6,295 nucleotides of DNA, from NCBI GenBank assembly GCA_028866335.1, contig JAGWIL010000097.1, positions 1-6,295 on the forward strand, read 5' to 3'. The notes beneath the pieces were generated by a model. That model worked only from the letters and a program-made list of their open reading frames with translations. It did no database searches and was not told the DNA's origin. This document shows, one piece after another, positions 1-6,238 of this stretch (position 1 is its first letter; each line of letters opens with the position of its first letter). The position numbers and the translations under genes were made by a program. The DNA comes from Rhodospirillales bacterium (GTDB lineage Bacteria; Pseudomonadota; Alphaproteobacteria; Acetobacterales; Acetobacteraceae).

Positions 1-36
1 TGTACGGGGAATATGAGAACCGGGCGTGTCGTTCAT
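1..36 (-). CDS. Partial CDS: probable FMN-binding glutamate-synthase-like subunit (GlxD/MgsC type), N-terminus only
   Basis: An ATG at 36 on the minus strand opens a frame with no stop to the window edge. It encodes 12 residues, MNDTPGSHIPRT. It starts two bases after the TAA stop of the GXGXG gene, so it is almost certainly the next gene of the same operon. In known glxBCD and mgsABC clusters the gene after the GXGXG protein is a protein resembling the FMN/iron-sulfur synthase domain of GltB. From memory, those proteins often begin with a short tail containing an 'IPR' motif, which fits here. The identity rests mostly on gene order, because 12 residues are too few for a family call. If correct, this is the catalytic subunit that uses ammonia released by the amidotransferase. 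Confidence 0.6.
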   Translation of the reverse strand, partial: MNDTPGSHIPRT

Positions 37-38
37 GG

Positions 39-755
39 TTAGTACGCACCTGCGTTGTCGACATGGAAATGATAGAGCGTGCGGGCGGAACCGTAGCGGG
101 TAAAGCTCTCCACGCTATCCTCGATACCGGCCTTGCTGAGCAGATTTGCGAGAATGACTTTGTCCTCTTCGGTCATGTCCTTCTTCTCACAATCAGCCCC
201 CAGGCTGGCGACCTTGCCCTTGACGAAAAGCCGAGCCTCGTAAAGAGAATCACCCAGGGCATCGCCAGCATCACCGCACACCACAAGATTGCCGCTCTGG
301 GCCATGAAGGCGCTCATGTGGCCGACATTGCCCTTCACCACGATGTCGATGCCTTTCATCGAGATGCCGCAACGGGCGGAGGCATTACCTTCAATAATCA
401 GCAAACCGCCATGAGCAGTTGCACCGGCGGACTGGCTGGCATCGCCTTTCACATGCACGAGGCCTGACATCATGTTTTCCGCCACGCCTGTGCCCACATT
501 GCCATTTACGGTAATCGCGGCACCGTCGTTCATGCCAGCGCAATAGTAACCCGCATGGCCGTTCAGGGTGACAGAGATCGGCACGGTTATGCCAACAGCA
601 AGAGCGTGGGCACCTTGCGGGTTGAGAATGCTCCAGGCTGTTTGGTTTGTGTCAGCGGGCAGCGTTTGCAGGGTAGCGTTCAGCTCCCGCAGGCTGGCCG
701 CGGCGAGATCGAAACTCACTGCGGGTTCCATGGATTTTTGCAATGCCGCGCTCAC
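39..755 (-). CDS. glxC: GXGXG beta-helix protein, glutamate synthase domain-3-like (GlxC/MgsB type)
   Basis: This 238-residue protein resembles the C-terminal GXGXG domain of the glutamate synthase large subunit, here as a separate polypeptide. Residues about 60-190 are a run of short Gly-rich turns, with repeats such as VNGNVG, VKGDA, IEGNA, VKGNVG, VCGDAG and VKGK. This is the signature of the right-handed parallel beta-helix. The end (about 194-238) looks helical. In GltB this domain is structural, and in split systems it is a subunit of N-methylglutamate synthase (MgsB) or of the rhizobial Glx complex. The start is GTG at 755, overlapping the TGA stop of the upstream amidotransferase gene as GTGA. 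A GGGAG ribosome-binding site lies inside that gene about 8 bases upstream, which points to translational coupling. An internal ATG at 731 is a less likely start. The family is clear; the exact substrate of the complex is not. Confidence 0.88.
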   Translation of the reverse strand: MSAALQKSMEPAVSFDLAAASLRELNATLQTLPADTNQTAWSILNPQGAHALAVGITVPISVTLNGHAGYYCAGMNDGAAITVNGNVGTGVAENMMSGLVHVKGDASQSAGATAHGGLLIIEGNASARCGISMKGIDIVVKGNVGHMSAFMAQSGNLVVCGDAGDALGDSLYEARLFVKGKVASLGADCEKKDMTEEDKVILANLLSKAGIEDSVESFTRYGSARTLYHFHVDNAGAY

Positions 756-1630
756 GCCGCGCGCTCCCAGAAATAAACTTTGGCGGGTTCAGGCTCGAAC
801 AGCCGTGCAGCCTCAATCCCAGGCAAGCCGACAAGGGCACGATATTCCGACGCGAAGGCAACATAATCCTCGGTCTCGGCCATCACCGCCGGCTTGCACG
901 AGACGGGGTCGCGCAGCACGCCAAACCCGCTCTCGGTGCCCACGACAAAATTATAGAAGCCGTCGAGGTCGTTCAACGCCGAGGTCAGCGCCTCGTCCAG
1001 CTTCGCACCTTCACGCAGCTTATAAGAAAGGTAGCCTGCGGCAACCTCCGTGTCGTTCTGGGTGGCGAATTTGATACCTTCACGGATCAGGGTCCGGCGG
1101 ACATCGTTATGATTTGACAAAGAGCCGTTATGCACCAGGCATTGATCGGCACCGGTGGAGAAAGGATGCGCCCCTTCGGTCGTCACCGCCGATTCGGTCG
1201 CCATGCGGGTATGGCCGATCGCGTGGGTGCCGGTCATGCCGGAAAGACCAAAGCGTGTGCTGACTGCTTCAGGCAGACCAACGCCCTTGAACAGCTCCAT
1301 ACGATTACCGACGGAAACAATGGTAAGCCCCGGTTGGGTTTCCAGGAAAGCACGGGTTTCAGCCTCGCGCGCGGCAAGAACGCTGACGACGGTGTGATCG
1401 TCATGCGCGGAGATCGTCGCGCCGAATTTCGTGGCCAGGGATTCAACATTAAAGCCCATCGGCGCGCGAATTGTGAATTTGACGTGTCCAGGCATGGCCG
1501 CGCCATAAATCGCGAAGCCCGCCGAATCCGGCCCACGCTCAGTCAGCACGTTCAACATACCTGACATCAACGCACCGAGCTGCGGTTCGAGCGCCTTGTT
1601 CTTAAGAAATAATCCGGCAATCCCACACAT
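752..1630 (-). CDS. glxB: Class II glutamine amidotransferase, split glutamate-synthase type (GlxB/MgsA)
   Basis: This protein hydrolyses glutamine to release ammonia for a partner synthase. I place the start at ATG 1630, giving 292 residues. The protein then begins MCGIAGLF, so removal of Met exposes Cys2 as the N-terminal nucleophile required in this family. A TTG at 1639 would put three residues before the Cys and is rejected. The AAGGAG ribosome-binding site at 1647-1642 also precedes the ATG. Visible class II motifs are RGPDSAG (32-38), GHTRMATES (139-147), HNGSLSN (167-173), NDTE (192-195), the RDP..CKP loop (240-247) and FASE (259-262). All expected binding and oxyanion-hole residues appear present. 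It is the first gene of the glxBCD/mgsABC-like operon, with the next gene overlapping by 4 bases. It could serve N-methylglutamate synthesis or a less understood Glx reaction. The tight partnership with a GXGXG protein argues against asparagine synthetase, PurF or GlmS. Confidence 0.88.
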   Translation of the reverse strand: MCGIAGLFLKNKALEPQLGALMSGMLNVLTERGPDSAGFAIYGAAMPGHVKFTIRAPMGFNVESLATKFGATISAHDDHTVVSVLAAREAETRAFLETQPGLTIVSVGNRMELFKGVGLPEAVSTRFGLSGMTGTHAIGHTRMATESAVTTEGAHPFSTGADQCLVHNGSLSNHNDVRRTLIREGIKFATQNDTEVAAGYLSYKLREGAKLDEALTSALNDLDGFYNFVVGTESGFGVLRDPVSCKPAVMAETEDYVAFASEYRALVGLPGIEAARLFEPEPAKVYFWERAA

Positions 1631-1639
1631 CCCGCTCAA

Positions 1640-1647
1640 CTCTCCTT
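1640..1647 (-). promoter_or_regulatory. Ribosome-binding site of the amidotransferase gene
   Basis: The minus strand reads AAGGAGAG here. From AAGGAG to the ATG at 1630 is about 11 bases, while only 2 bases separate it from the competing TTG at 1639. The spacing therefore favours the ATG that places the catalytic Cys at residue 2. Confidence 0.6.
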
Positions 1648-1658
1648 CCTATAAGGAA

Positions 1659-1687
1659 AGGTTACAGGAGCTACCCCACCGCGTCAA
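1659..1687 (-). promoter_or_regulatory. Candidate promoter of the glx/mgs-like operon
   Basis: On the minus strand a good -35-like hexamer TTGACG (1687-1682) is followed, 17 bases later, by a weak -10-like TAACCT (1664-1659). Transcription would start near 1652, just upstream of the AAGGAGAG ribosome-binding site, giving a very short leader. The -35 is convincing; the -10 matches the consensus at only half its positions. Such a promoter would probably depend on an activator, and an inverted repeat lies directly upstream at 1695-1725. This is an inference from sequence only. Confidence 0.3.
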
Positions 1688-1694
1688 CCAACAA

Positions 1695-1725
1695 GAACAA
1701 ACAATTCTTTTAAAGAAACTTGTTC
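1695..1725. promoter_or_regulatory. Nested inverted repeat, candidate operator in the divergent control region
   Basis: A perfect 6+1+6 palindrome TTCTTTTAAAGAA (1705-1717) sits inside outer arms GAACAA (1695-1700) and TTGTTC (1720-1725). The inner and outer centres differ by one base because the spacers are 4 and 2 bases. The element lies between the start codons of the amidotransferase gene and the zinc dehydrogenase gene. It is just upstream of the candidate -35 of the former, a usual place for an activator site. There is no long T run immediately after it on either strand, which argues against a terminator. The binding protein is unknown. Confidence 0.35.
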
Positions 1726-1816
1726 GAAGTAATTTTTATTGCAGCCTTACGAAATAGTTGAATTTTGTTGTGTTCGGCCAACATGGGGGCTGCCTTACTT
1801 AAACAGGGAATAGAAT

Positions 1817-2872
1817 ATGCTCATTTGCACAGGTTTCGGGGCAACAAGCCCCTCCTCTCCTCTTGGCCCCCTGACGTTCAACCGGCGGGATGCTGGTAAA
1901 AGCGATGTAGAAATTGAGATCATGTTCTGCGGCGTGTGCCATTCGGACCTGCATTTCGCCCGGGATGAGTGGCATTTTACCCAATACCCCGCCGTGCCGG
2001 GGCATGAAATTGTCGGCCGGGTAAAGAGCGTCGGCGCGGATGTAAGCAAATATAAGGTGGGCGACCTGGTTGGGGTTGGCTGCATGGTGAACAGCTGCCG
2101 CACCTGCCCCTCCTGCCAGGAAGGACTGGAGCAATATTGCGCCGAGGGGCTAGCCGGCCAGACCTATGGCGGCACGGACAAGGTGATTAACGAGCCTTCC
2201 AAGGGCGGGTATTCCGACCGAATCGTCGTTGATGAAAATTTCGTGCTTAAAATTCCGCAGAATTTGGACCCGGCCGCAGCTGCGCCGCTGCTATGCGCGG
2301 GCATCACGCTTTATTCGCCGCTGCGCCACTGGGGTGCTGGGCCGGGCAAGAAAGTTGGGATTATCGGGCTAGGCGGGCTTGGCCATATGGGCGTGAAGCT
2401 GGCCCATGCGATGGGTGCAGAGACGGCATTATTCACAACCTCCGCCAGCAAGGTGGAGGATGCGAAGAAGCTCGGTGCCAGCCTGGTAATTCTTTCAAAA
2501 GACGAAACGCAGATGGCAGAACATGCCGAAAGCTTCGACCTGATTATTGATACAGTTTCCGCCTCTCACGACCTTTCCCCTTATTTCAACCTGTTGAAGC
2601 GTGATGCCACAATGGTGCAGGTAGGCGCACCAGAGCACCCGCTACCCATACCCGTGTTCCCGCTGCTGATGAGGCGCCGCAATTTTGCCGGCTCTATTAT
2701 CGGCGGCATAAAAGAAACGCAGGAGATGTTGGATTTCTGCGGCAAGCATAACATCGCCGCCGAGATCGAGATGATCCCGATTCAGAAGATTAACGAGGCA
2801 TATGAGCGCATGTTAAAGAGCGATGTGAAGTATCGCTTTTGTATCGACATGGCGACATTAAAGGCCGTGTAA
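1817..2872 (+). CDS. yahK: Zinc-dependent alcohol dehydrogenase / aldehyde reductase, YahK-like (cinnamyl alcohol dehydrogenase family)
   Basis: A 351-residue medium-chain dehydrogenase, very close in length and layout to E. coli YahK, an NADPH-dependent aldehyde reductase. The catalytic zinc site is FCGVCHSD (Cys41 with His42) and PGHE (His63, Glu64), plus Cys160 in LLCAG. The structural zinc site has four cysteines at 94, 97, 100 and 108. The Rossmann nucleotide-binding motif GLGGLG is at 184-189. The C-terminal segment NEAYERMLKSDVKYRF is typical of the YahK/CAD group. The ATG at 1817 is supported by an AGGGA ribosome-binding site 7 bases upstream and by N-terminal alignment with YahK recalled from memory. 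The protein probably reduces aldehydes to alcohols in the cytoplasm with NADPH; the natural substrate cannot be read from sequence. The gene stands alone between a divergent operon and a terminator, so it is likely a single-gene unit. Confidence 0.9.
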   Translation: MLICTGFGATSPSSPLGPLTFNRRDAGKSDVEIEIMFCGVCHSDLHFARDEWHFTQYPAVPGHEIVGRVKSVGADVSKYKVGDLVGVGCMVNSCRTCPSCQEGLEQYCAEGLAGQTYGGTDKVINEPSKGGYSDRIVVDENFVLKIPQNLDPAAAAPLLCAGITLYSPLRHWGAGPGKKVGIIGLGGLGHMGVKLAHAMGAETALFTTSASKVEDAKKLGASLVILSKDETQMAEHAESFDLIIDTVSASHDLSPYFNLLKRDATMVQVGAPEHPLPIPVFPLLMRRRNFAGSIIGGIKETQEMLDFCGKHNIAAEIEMIPIQKINEAYERMLKSDVKYRFCIDMATLKAV

Positions 2873-2884
2873 GCCCAGTTTTTT

Positions 2885-2911
2885 AAAACGCGCCCATGTG
2901 GCGCGTTTTTT
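2885..2911 (+). terminator. Rho-independent terminator after the yahK-like gene
   Basis: Twelve bases after the TAA stop, a 10-bp stem is formed by AAAACGCGCC (2885-2894) and GGCGCGTTTT (2900-2909) with a 5-base loop. The GC-rich core is followed by a run of six T at 2906-2911. The A run on the 5' side could also give some activity on the opposite strand, but no gene there needs it. Confidence 0.9.
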
Positions 2912-3018
2912 ATTCCCTATGATGACCATTGCTGGCTTCAACGGCTTGACTTCGCATGGTTAAAGGTGGTTTTTGCAGCCTCGCCGGATGCGGGTTCTTC
3001 CCCGCGCCGCCTTGGTAA

Positions 3019-3093
3019 GAGCCTGTAGCTCAGTGGTAGAGCAACCGACTTTTAATCGGTTGGTCGTGGGTTCGACCCCCACCGGGCTCACCA
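3019..3093 (+). tRNA. tRNA-Lys (anticodon UUU)
   Basis: The full cloverleaf can be drawn by eye. The acceptor stem is GAGCCTG pairing with CGGGCTC, with one G-T pair. The D arm is GCTC...GAGC. The anticodon stem ACCGA/TCGGT encloses the 7-base loop CTTTTAA, giving anticodon TTT. The variable loop has 5 bases, and the T arm is GTGGG-TTCGACC-CCCAC. The discriminator base is A and the 3' CCA is encoded (3091-3093). A -35-like TTGACT occurs at 2946-2951, but I see no convincing -10 to go with it. No terminator is visible in the 33 bases before hpnG, so the two may share a transcript. Confidence 0.97.
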
Positions 3094-3126
3094 AGTCAAC
3101 CTGCTTTAGCCAATTCTAGGCAAAAT

Positions 3127-3774
3127 ATGAATCGAGCCAAAATCGGCGTCGTTACAGGGCTAAAGGCAGAGGCCCAATGGCTAGATAAAGCCGGTTTCAT
3201 GGTGCGGGCCGGTGGCGGCACACCGCACGGTGCCCTGGATGCCGCCGAGGCGCTAGTACAAGAAGGAGCCGAGGCTCTCATCAGTTTTGGTCTGGCAGGC
3301 GGGTTACGGCCAGGGCTGAAGCCTGGCACAGTTCTGGTACCATCTGTGGTGATCTATGGCACACGCACCTACCCTTGCGATTATCGGCTCATAGAATTTC
3401 TTGGCGGTATGACGGCTGGGGCGATTTTAGGCGGAAACAAAGTCGCTGCCTCAACCCAGGCCAAGGCATTGTTGTATCAGCGCAGCCATCCGGCGGCCAT
3501 CGACCTTGAATCAGGTTCAGTCGCGAGAATCGCCAAGGAAAACAAATTGCCTTTCGCAGTTTTGCGCGCAGTGGCAGACCCGGCGGAACGCGCTCTGCCC
3601 CCCGCAGCGCTTGTAGCACTGAAGGAAGATGGGAGTTTGGATGTTCTCCAGCTCATGCGCTCCATCGCCCGGAAGCCATGGCAAATTCCCGGGCTTATCG
3701 CCGTGGGCCGCGACGCCAGGGCCGCGAGGCAGGCTTTACTGGAACGGTTGAAAACACTCCCGGCCTCATCCTGA
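3127..3774 (+). CDS. hpnG: Hopanoid-associated phosphorylase/nucleosidase HpnG
   Basis: A 215-residue member of the purine nucleoside phosphorylase/MTA-SAH nucleosidase superfamily, of the hopanoid-linked HpnG type. In studied bacteria HpnG removes adenine from adenosylhopane to give ribosylhopane (or its phosphate), the second step of C35 hopanoid side-chain building. Visible features are an N-terminal strand GVVTGLKAEA (7-16), the glycine-rich FGLAGGL (54-60), IDLESG (125-130, where many relatives have DMES), and the RAVADPAERALPPAAL segment (147-162) with the Asp expected to contact the base. The start ATG 3127 has a short AGG ribosome-binding site 6 bases upstream. The protein lacks a signal peptide. 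It lies 33 bases after tRNA-Lys and converges on hpnH, which encodes the preceding step, with only 22 bases between the stop codons. Confidence 0.92.
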   Translation: MNRAKIGVVTGLKAEAQWLDKAGFMVRAGGGTPHGALDAAEALVQEGAEALISFGLAGGLRPGLKPGTVLVPSVVIYGTRTYPCDYRLIEFLGGMTAGAILGGNKVAASTQAKALLYQRSHPAAIDLESGSVARIAKENKLPFAVLRAVADPAERALPPAALVALKEDGSLDVLQLMRSIARKPWQIPGLIAVGRDARAARQALLERLKTLPASS

Positions 3775-3785
3775 AACGAGGCCGG
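3760..3785. terminator. Shared hairpin between convergent hpnG and hpnH, possible weak bidirectional terminator
   Basis: A perfect 8-bp stem CCGGCCTC (3760-3767) / GAGGCCGG (3778-3785) with a 10-base loop spans the hpnG stop codon. On the plus strand only ACGTTATAA follows, so termination of hpnG would be weak. On the minus strand, downstream of hpnH, the stem is followed after a few bases by TGTTTTC, a better but still imperfect U tract. The position between convergent genes supports a terminator role. Confidence 0.55.
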
Positions 3786-3796
3786 ACGTTATAAAC

Positions 3797-4957
3797 TCAC
3801 TCCGCCGGTAATGCGGCGTGGCGCGTGGCCTTGGCGGTTTGAATCTCCGCCACTTTGGTCTCCACATGCTTGGAAAACACATATTCCGCCTTGCGAGCCT
3901 TATCGAGCGGAATGTCCTTGGCCATAGCACCTTCGGTTTTGATGCCGCCAAGAGCAACCTTGGCGATCTGCCAGGGGCGCTTGATGGAATCCATCACCGC
4001 AGTGGCCTCAAACCCGGAATGCACCATGCAATCGGAGCATTTTTCGTAATTGCCAACGCCGTAGCGGTCCCATTCCGTGGTTTCCATCAGCTCCTTGAAG
4101 CTTTTGGCGTAGCCTTCGCCCAGCAGGTAGCAAGGGCGCTGCCAGCCGAACACATTGCGGGTTGGGTTGCCCCAGGGCGTGCAGGCATAGCTTTGGTTGC
4201 CTGCCAGGAAGTCTAGAAACAGCGGCGACTGGGTAAATTTCCATTTCTTGCCGCGCTTTGCACTCTCCTTGCCGCGGCGGAAGATCGCCCGGAACAGCTC
4301 CTTGGTGCGCTGGCGGTTAAGGAAATGCTCTTGGTCCGGGGCGCGTTCATAAGCGTAGCCCGGAGAGGTCATCACGCCCTCAATGTCGAGATCCGCCACC
4401 GTATCCAGGAAGGCGGCAACCCGGTCCGGGTCCGCGCCGTCGAACAAGGTGCAGTTGATGGAGGTGCGGAAGCCCTTGGCTTTGCTGAGCTTAATTGCAT
4501 CCACCGCACGCTCGTAAACGCCCGCCTGGTCGACGGAGCGGTCATGCATCTCTTTGTCGCCATCCAGATGGATGTCCCAACAGAAATTCTTATGCGGCTT
4601 GTACTGGTCGATCTTTTTCTCCAGCAGCAGCGCGTTGGTGCACAGAATCACGAATTTGCCCATCTTCAGATAGGCTTCGACGATCTGCGGCATTTCCCTG
4701 TGCAGCAGCGGCTCGCCACCGGCGATGGCGATGATTGGCGCCGGGCATTCCTCAGCCGCCAGAATCGCATCCGCCACTGAAATGCGCTGATTCAGGATTT
4801 CATTGGGGTAATCAATTTTACCACAGCCCTGGCAAGCCAGGTTGCAACGAAAGAGCGGCTCCAGCATTAGCACCAGCGGATAACGCTTGTTGCCGCTCAA
4901 ATGCTGCTTCAGGATATAGCTCCCGACGCGAAGAGCTTGGTTTAACGGTACACCCAT
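3797..4957 (-). CDS. hpnH: Adenosyl-hopene transferase HpnH, radical SAM protein
   Basis: A 386-residue radical SAM enzyme of the HpnH family. HpnH joins the 5'-deoxyadenosyl group of SAM to diploptene, giving adenosylhopane (via adenosylhopene), which commits hopene to C35 hopanoids. The N-terminal radical SAM cluster motif is CNLACQGC (Cys38, Cys42, Cys45, CX3CX2C), followed by the SAM-contacting GGEPLL (80-85). The C-terminal third carries further cysteines at about 259, 276, 307 and 310 (YACTPWG, RPCYLL, KCSDCM), typical of the family's C-terminal domain. Length and the start MGVPLNQALRVG match known HpnH proteins from memory. The gene is 11 bases downstream of ispH, and its AAGGA ribosome-binding site overlaps the ispH TAA stop, indicating co-transcription and probably coupled translation. 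No truncation or missing key residue is seen. Confidence 0.96.
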   Translation of the reverse strand: MGVPLNQALRVGSYILKQHLSGNKRYPLVLMLEPLFRCNLACQGCGKIDYPNEILNQRISVADAILAAEECPAPIIAIAGGEPLLHREMPQIVEAYLKMGKFVILCTNALLLEKKIDQYKPHKNFCWDIHLDGDKEMHDRSVDQAGVYERAVDAIKLSKAKGFRTSINCTLFDGADPDRVAAFLDTVADLDIEGVMTSPGYAYERAPDQEHFLNRQRTKELFRAIFRRGKESAKRGKKWKFTQSPLFLDFLAGNQSYACTPWGNPTRNVFGWQRPCYLLGEGYAKSFKELMETTEWDRYGVGNYEKCSDCMVHSGFEATAVMDSIKRPWQIAKVALGGIKTEGAMAKDIPLDKARKAEYVFSKHVETKVAEIQTAKATRHAALPAE

Positions 4958-4968
4958 TCTATATATCC

Positions 4969-5928
4969 TTAAACTTCAGCCACTTCTGCCGGGAGTTTAA
5001 ACTTAACATCCTCCGGTGTGCCTGCCAGCATTTCAATTTCTACTTTGCCAAACCGCTTTAGGCCTTCAATCACGCCCCTGACCAAAACCTCAGGTGCGGA
5101 AGCGCCAGCAGTGAGACCAACTTTTGCAGCCCCTTGAAACCATTCAGCCTGCAAGGCGCTGGCATCATCGATTAAATACGCAGGCCGACCCAGCTCTGCG
5201 CCTATTTCGCGCAAGCGGTTGGAATTTGACGAGTTTTTGCTCCCGACCACCAAAATCACATCGACCAGTTCAGCGAGCTGATGCACAGCTTCCTGGCGAT
5301 TTTGGGTGGCGTAGCAGATATCCTTCACGTCAGGCCCTACGATGGCCGGGAAATGCGCCTGCAGAGCGGCGATTATCCCACGGGTATCGTCGACGGAAAG
5401 CGTGGTTTGCGTGATGTAGGATAGTTTCTCAGGATCTTTGACCTGAAGTTTTTCAGCGTCTTCAATGGTTTGAACCAAATAGACCGTGCCATCAATCTGG
5501 CCGATGGTACCCTCGACCTCTGCGTGGCCAGCATGACCAATTAAAACGATCTCCCGGCCTTGGGCCGCGTACCGGCGGCCTTCAGCGTGCACCTTGGCTA
5601 CCAAGGGGCAGGTGGCGTCAATAACCGGGAGGGTCCTGTCAGCCGCGGCCTGAACAACCTTACGGGCGACCCCGTGTGCGGAGAACACGGTCCAGGCGCC
5701 TTCCGGCACTTCGTCCAGCTCATCCACAAACACCGCACCACGAGAGCGCAGGTCTTCAACAACATGGCGATTATGGACGATTTCATGCCGCACATAGATG
5801 GGCGGGCCGAATTTCGTCAGCGCCCGTTCGACAATGTCTATCGCCCGTTCCACACCTGCACAAAAGCCGCGCGGTTGCGCAAGAATAACCCGCAAAGTCT
5901 TCGGAGGCTGGGAACCGTCCATCATCAT
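4969..5928 (-). CDS. ispH: 4-hydroxy-3-methylbut-2-enyl diphosphate reductase IspH (LytB)
   Basis: The last enzyme of the MEP pathway, a [4Fe-4S] protein converting HMBPP to IPP and DMAPP. All three cluster cysteines are present: [12 protein letters not shown] (Cys23), [11 protein letters not shown] (Cys107) and ICYATQNRQ (Cys205). Other family motifs are [24 protein letters not shown] (catalytic Glu), TQTTLS and [10 protein letters not shown]. The start is one of three consecutive ATGs at 5928, 5925 and 5922. An AGGA site at 5935-5932 is 3, 6 or 9 bases upstream respectively, so the second or third may be the actual start; the outermost is listed (319 residues). A longer frame from ATG 5964 is rejected because that ATG lies inside a TATAAT promoter element. 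The gene is first in an operon with hpnH, tying isoprenoid supply to hopanoid extension. Confidence 0.96.
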   Translation of the reverse strand: MMMDGSQPPKTLRVILAQPRGFCAGVERAIDIVERALTKFGPPIYVRHEIVHNRHVVEDLRSRGAVFVDELDEVPEGAWTVFSAHGVARKVVQAAADRTLPVIDATCPLVAKVHAEGRRYAAQGREIVLIGHAGHAEVEGTIGQIDGTVYLVQTIEDAEKLQVKDPEKLSYITQTTLSVDDTRGIIAALQAHFPAIVGPDVKDICYATQNRQEAVHQLAELVDVILVVGSKNSSNSNRLREIGAELGRPAYLIDDASALQAEWFQGAAKVGLTAGASAPEVLVRGVIEGLKRFGKVEIEMLAGTPEDVKFKLPAEVAEV

Positions 5929-5962
5929 TAATCCTGTTGCCTGTGCGTCACAGCCGTGCCGC

Positions 5963-5968
5963 ATTATA
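5963..5968 (-). promoter_or_regulatory. Consensus -10 element of the ispH-hpnH operon
   Basis: The minus strand reads TATAAT, a perfect -10, about 35-40 bases upstream of the ispH start cluster. Transcription would start near 5956. No good -35 is found at 16-18 bases spacing (AGGCAA at 17), so the promoter may be activator-dependent or use other contacts. A perfect 8-bp palindrome ATTGCAAT (5972-5979) lies immediately upstream. Confidence 0.5.
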
Positions 5969-6016
5969 GAGATTGCAATATGTCATTGCCTCCACAATCC
6001 GCAAGCTTTGGCGTAT

Positions 6017-6027
6017 TGTAGCCTACA
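6017..6027. promoter_or_regulatory. Palindrome TGTAGCCTACA, candidate operator between ispH and dxs
   Basis: A perfect 5+1+5 inverted repeat of the TGTA-N-TACA style common to dimeric regulators. It lies roughly midway between the ispH -10 element and the AT-rich start of the dxs leader. It could control either of the two divergent MEP-pathway genes. An 11-base palindrome can arise by chance, so confidence is low. Confidence 0.25.
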
Positions 6028-6066
6028 GTGATTCGAAAAAACACCAGGGCAGTTAGAAATTGTATA

Positions 6067-6096
6067 TTAGAAGTGGTAGTTTTAGAGCACTTCTGG
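6067..6096 (+). other. Hairpin followed by a short T tract in the putative dxs leader
   Basis: The stem AGAAGTG/CACTTCT has 7 Watson-Crick pairs, extendable by two G-T pairs, with a 12-base loop. It is followed shortly by CTTTTCTT. The stem is AT-rich for a terminator, but the layout resembles a weak attenuator upstream of dxs. This is a sequence observation only. Confidence 0.25.
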
Positions 6097-6232
6097 CTTT
6101 TCTTGGGATTGTCACCTATGTGTTTGGGATGAACAAGGCGTTGGCCGCCATTCCGAATGGGATTTGGGCATATTTGAACGGGTTAATGGGTATGACGGAA
6201 CCAGGTATGCGATTTTTGACGGCACGGCATGC

Positions 6233-6238
6233 AGGAGG
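6233..6238 (+). promoter_or_regulatory. Strong ribosome-binding site of dxs
   Basis: AGGAGG sits 9 bases before the ATG at 6248. It is the best Shine-Dalgarno sequence in the window and fixes the dxs start. Confidence 0.75.

Noticed and set aside
63..467. 134-codon plus-strand open frame antisense to the GXGXG gene
   Set aside because: It lies wholly within a clear minus-strand gene, has no recognisable family and no upstream signals. It is a shadow frame.
568..1074. 168-codon plus-strand open frame across the amidotransferase/GXGXG junction
   Set aside because: Arg/Pro/Ser-rich composition typical of an antisense frame of GC-rich coding DNA. The opposite strand carries full class II amidotransferase motifs.
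1130..1564. 144-codon plus-strand open frame within the amidotransferase gene
   Set aside because: Antisense shadow; no domain, and the minus strand is convincingly coding.
1783..1899. Short frame from ATG 1783 just upstream of the yahK-like start
   Set aside because: No ribosome-binding site, and it overlaps the dehydrogenase N-terminus in another frame and soon stops. The ATG at 1817 fits the family start and has AGGGA upstream.
2946..2975. TTGACT as a possible -35 for the tRNA-Lys gene
   Set aside because: The -35 match is good, but at 17-18 bases spacing only GTTTTT/TTTTTG is found, so no complete promoter can be supported.
3019..3126. tRNA-Lys gene as a phage or island attachment site
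   Set aside because: No integrase gene, no direct repeat of the tRNA 3' end in the window, and the flanking genes are ordinary core metabolism genes.
4325..4780. 151-codon plus-strand open frame within hpnH
   Set aside because: Antisense to the radical SAM domain including the region encoding GGEPLL; no independent support.
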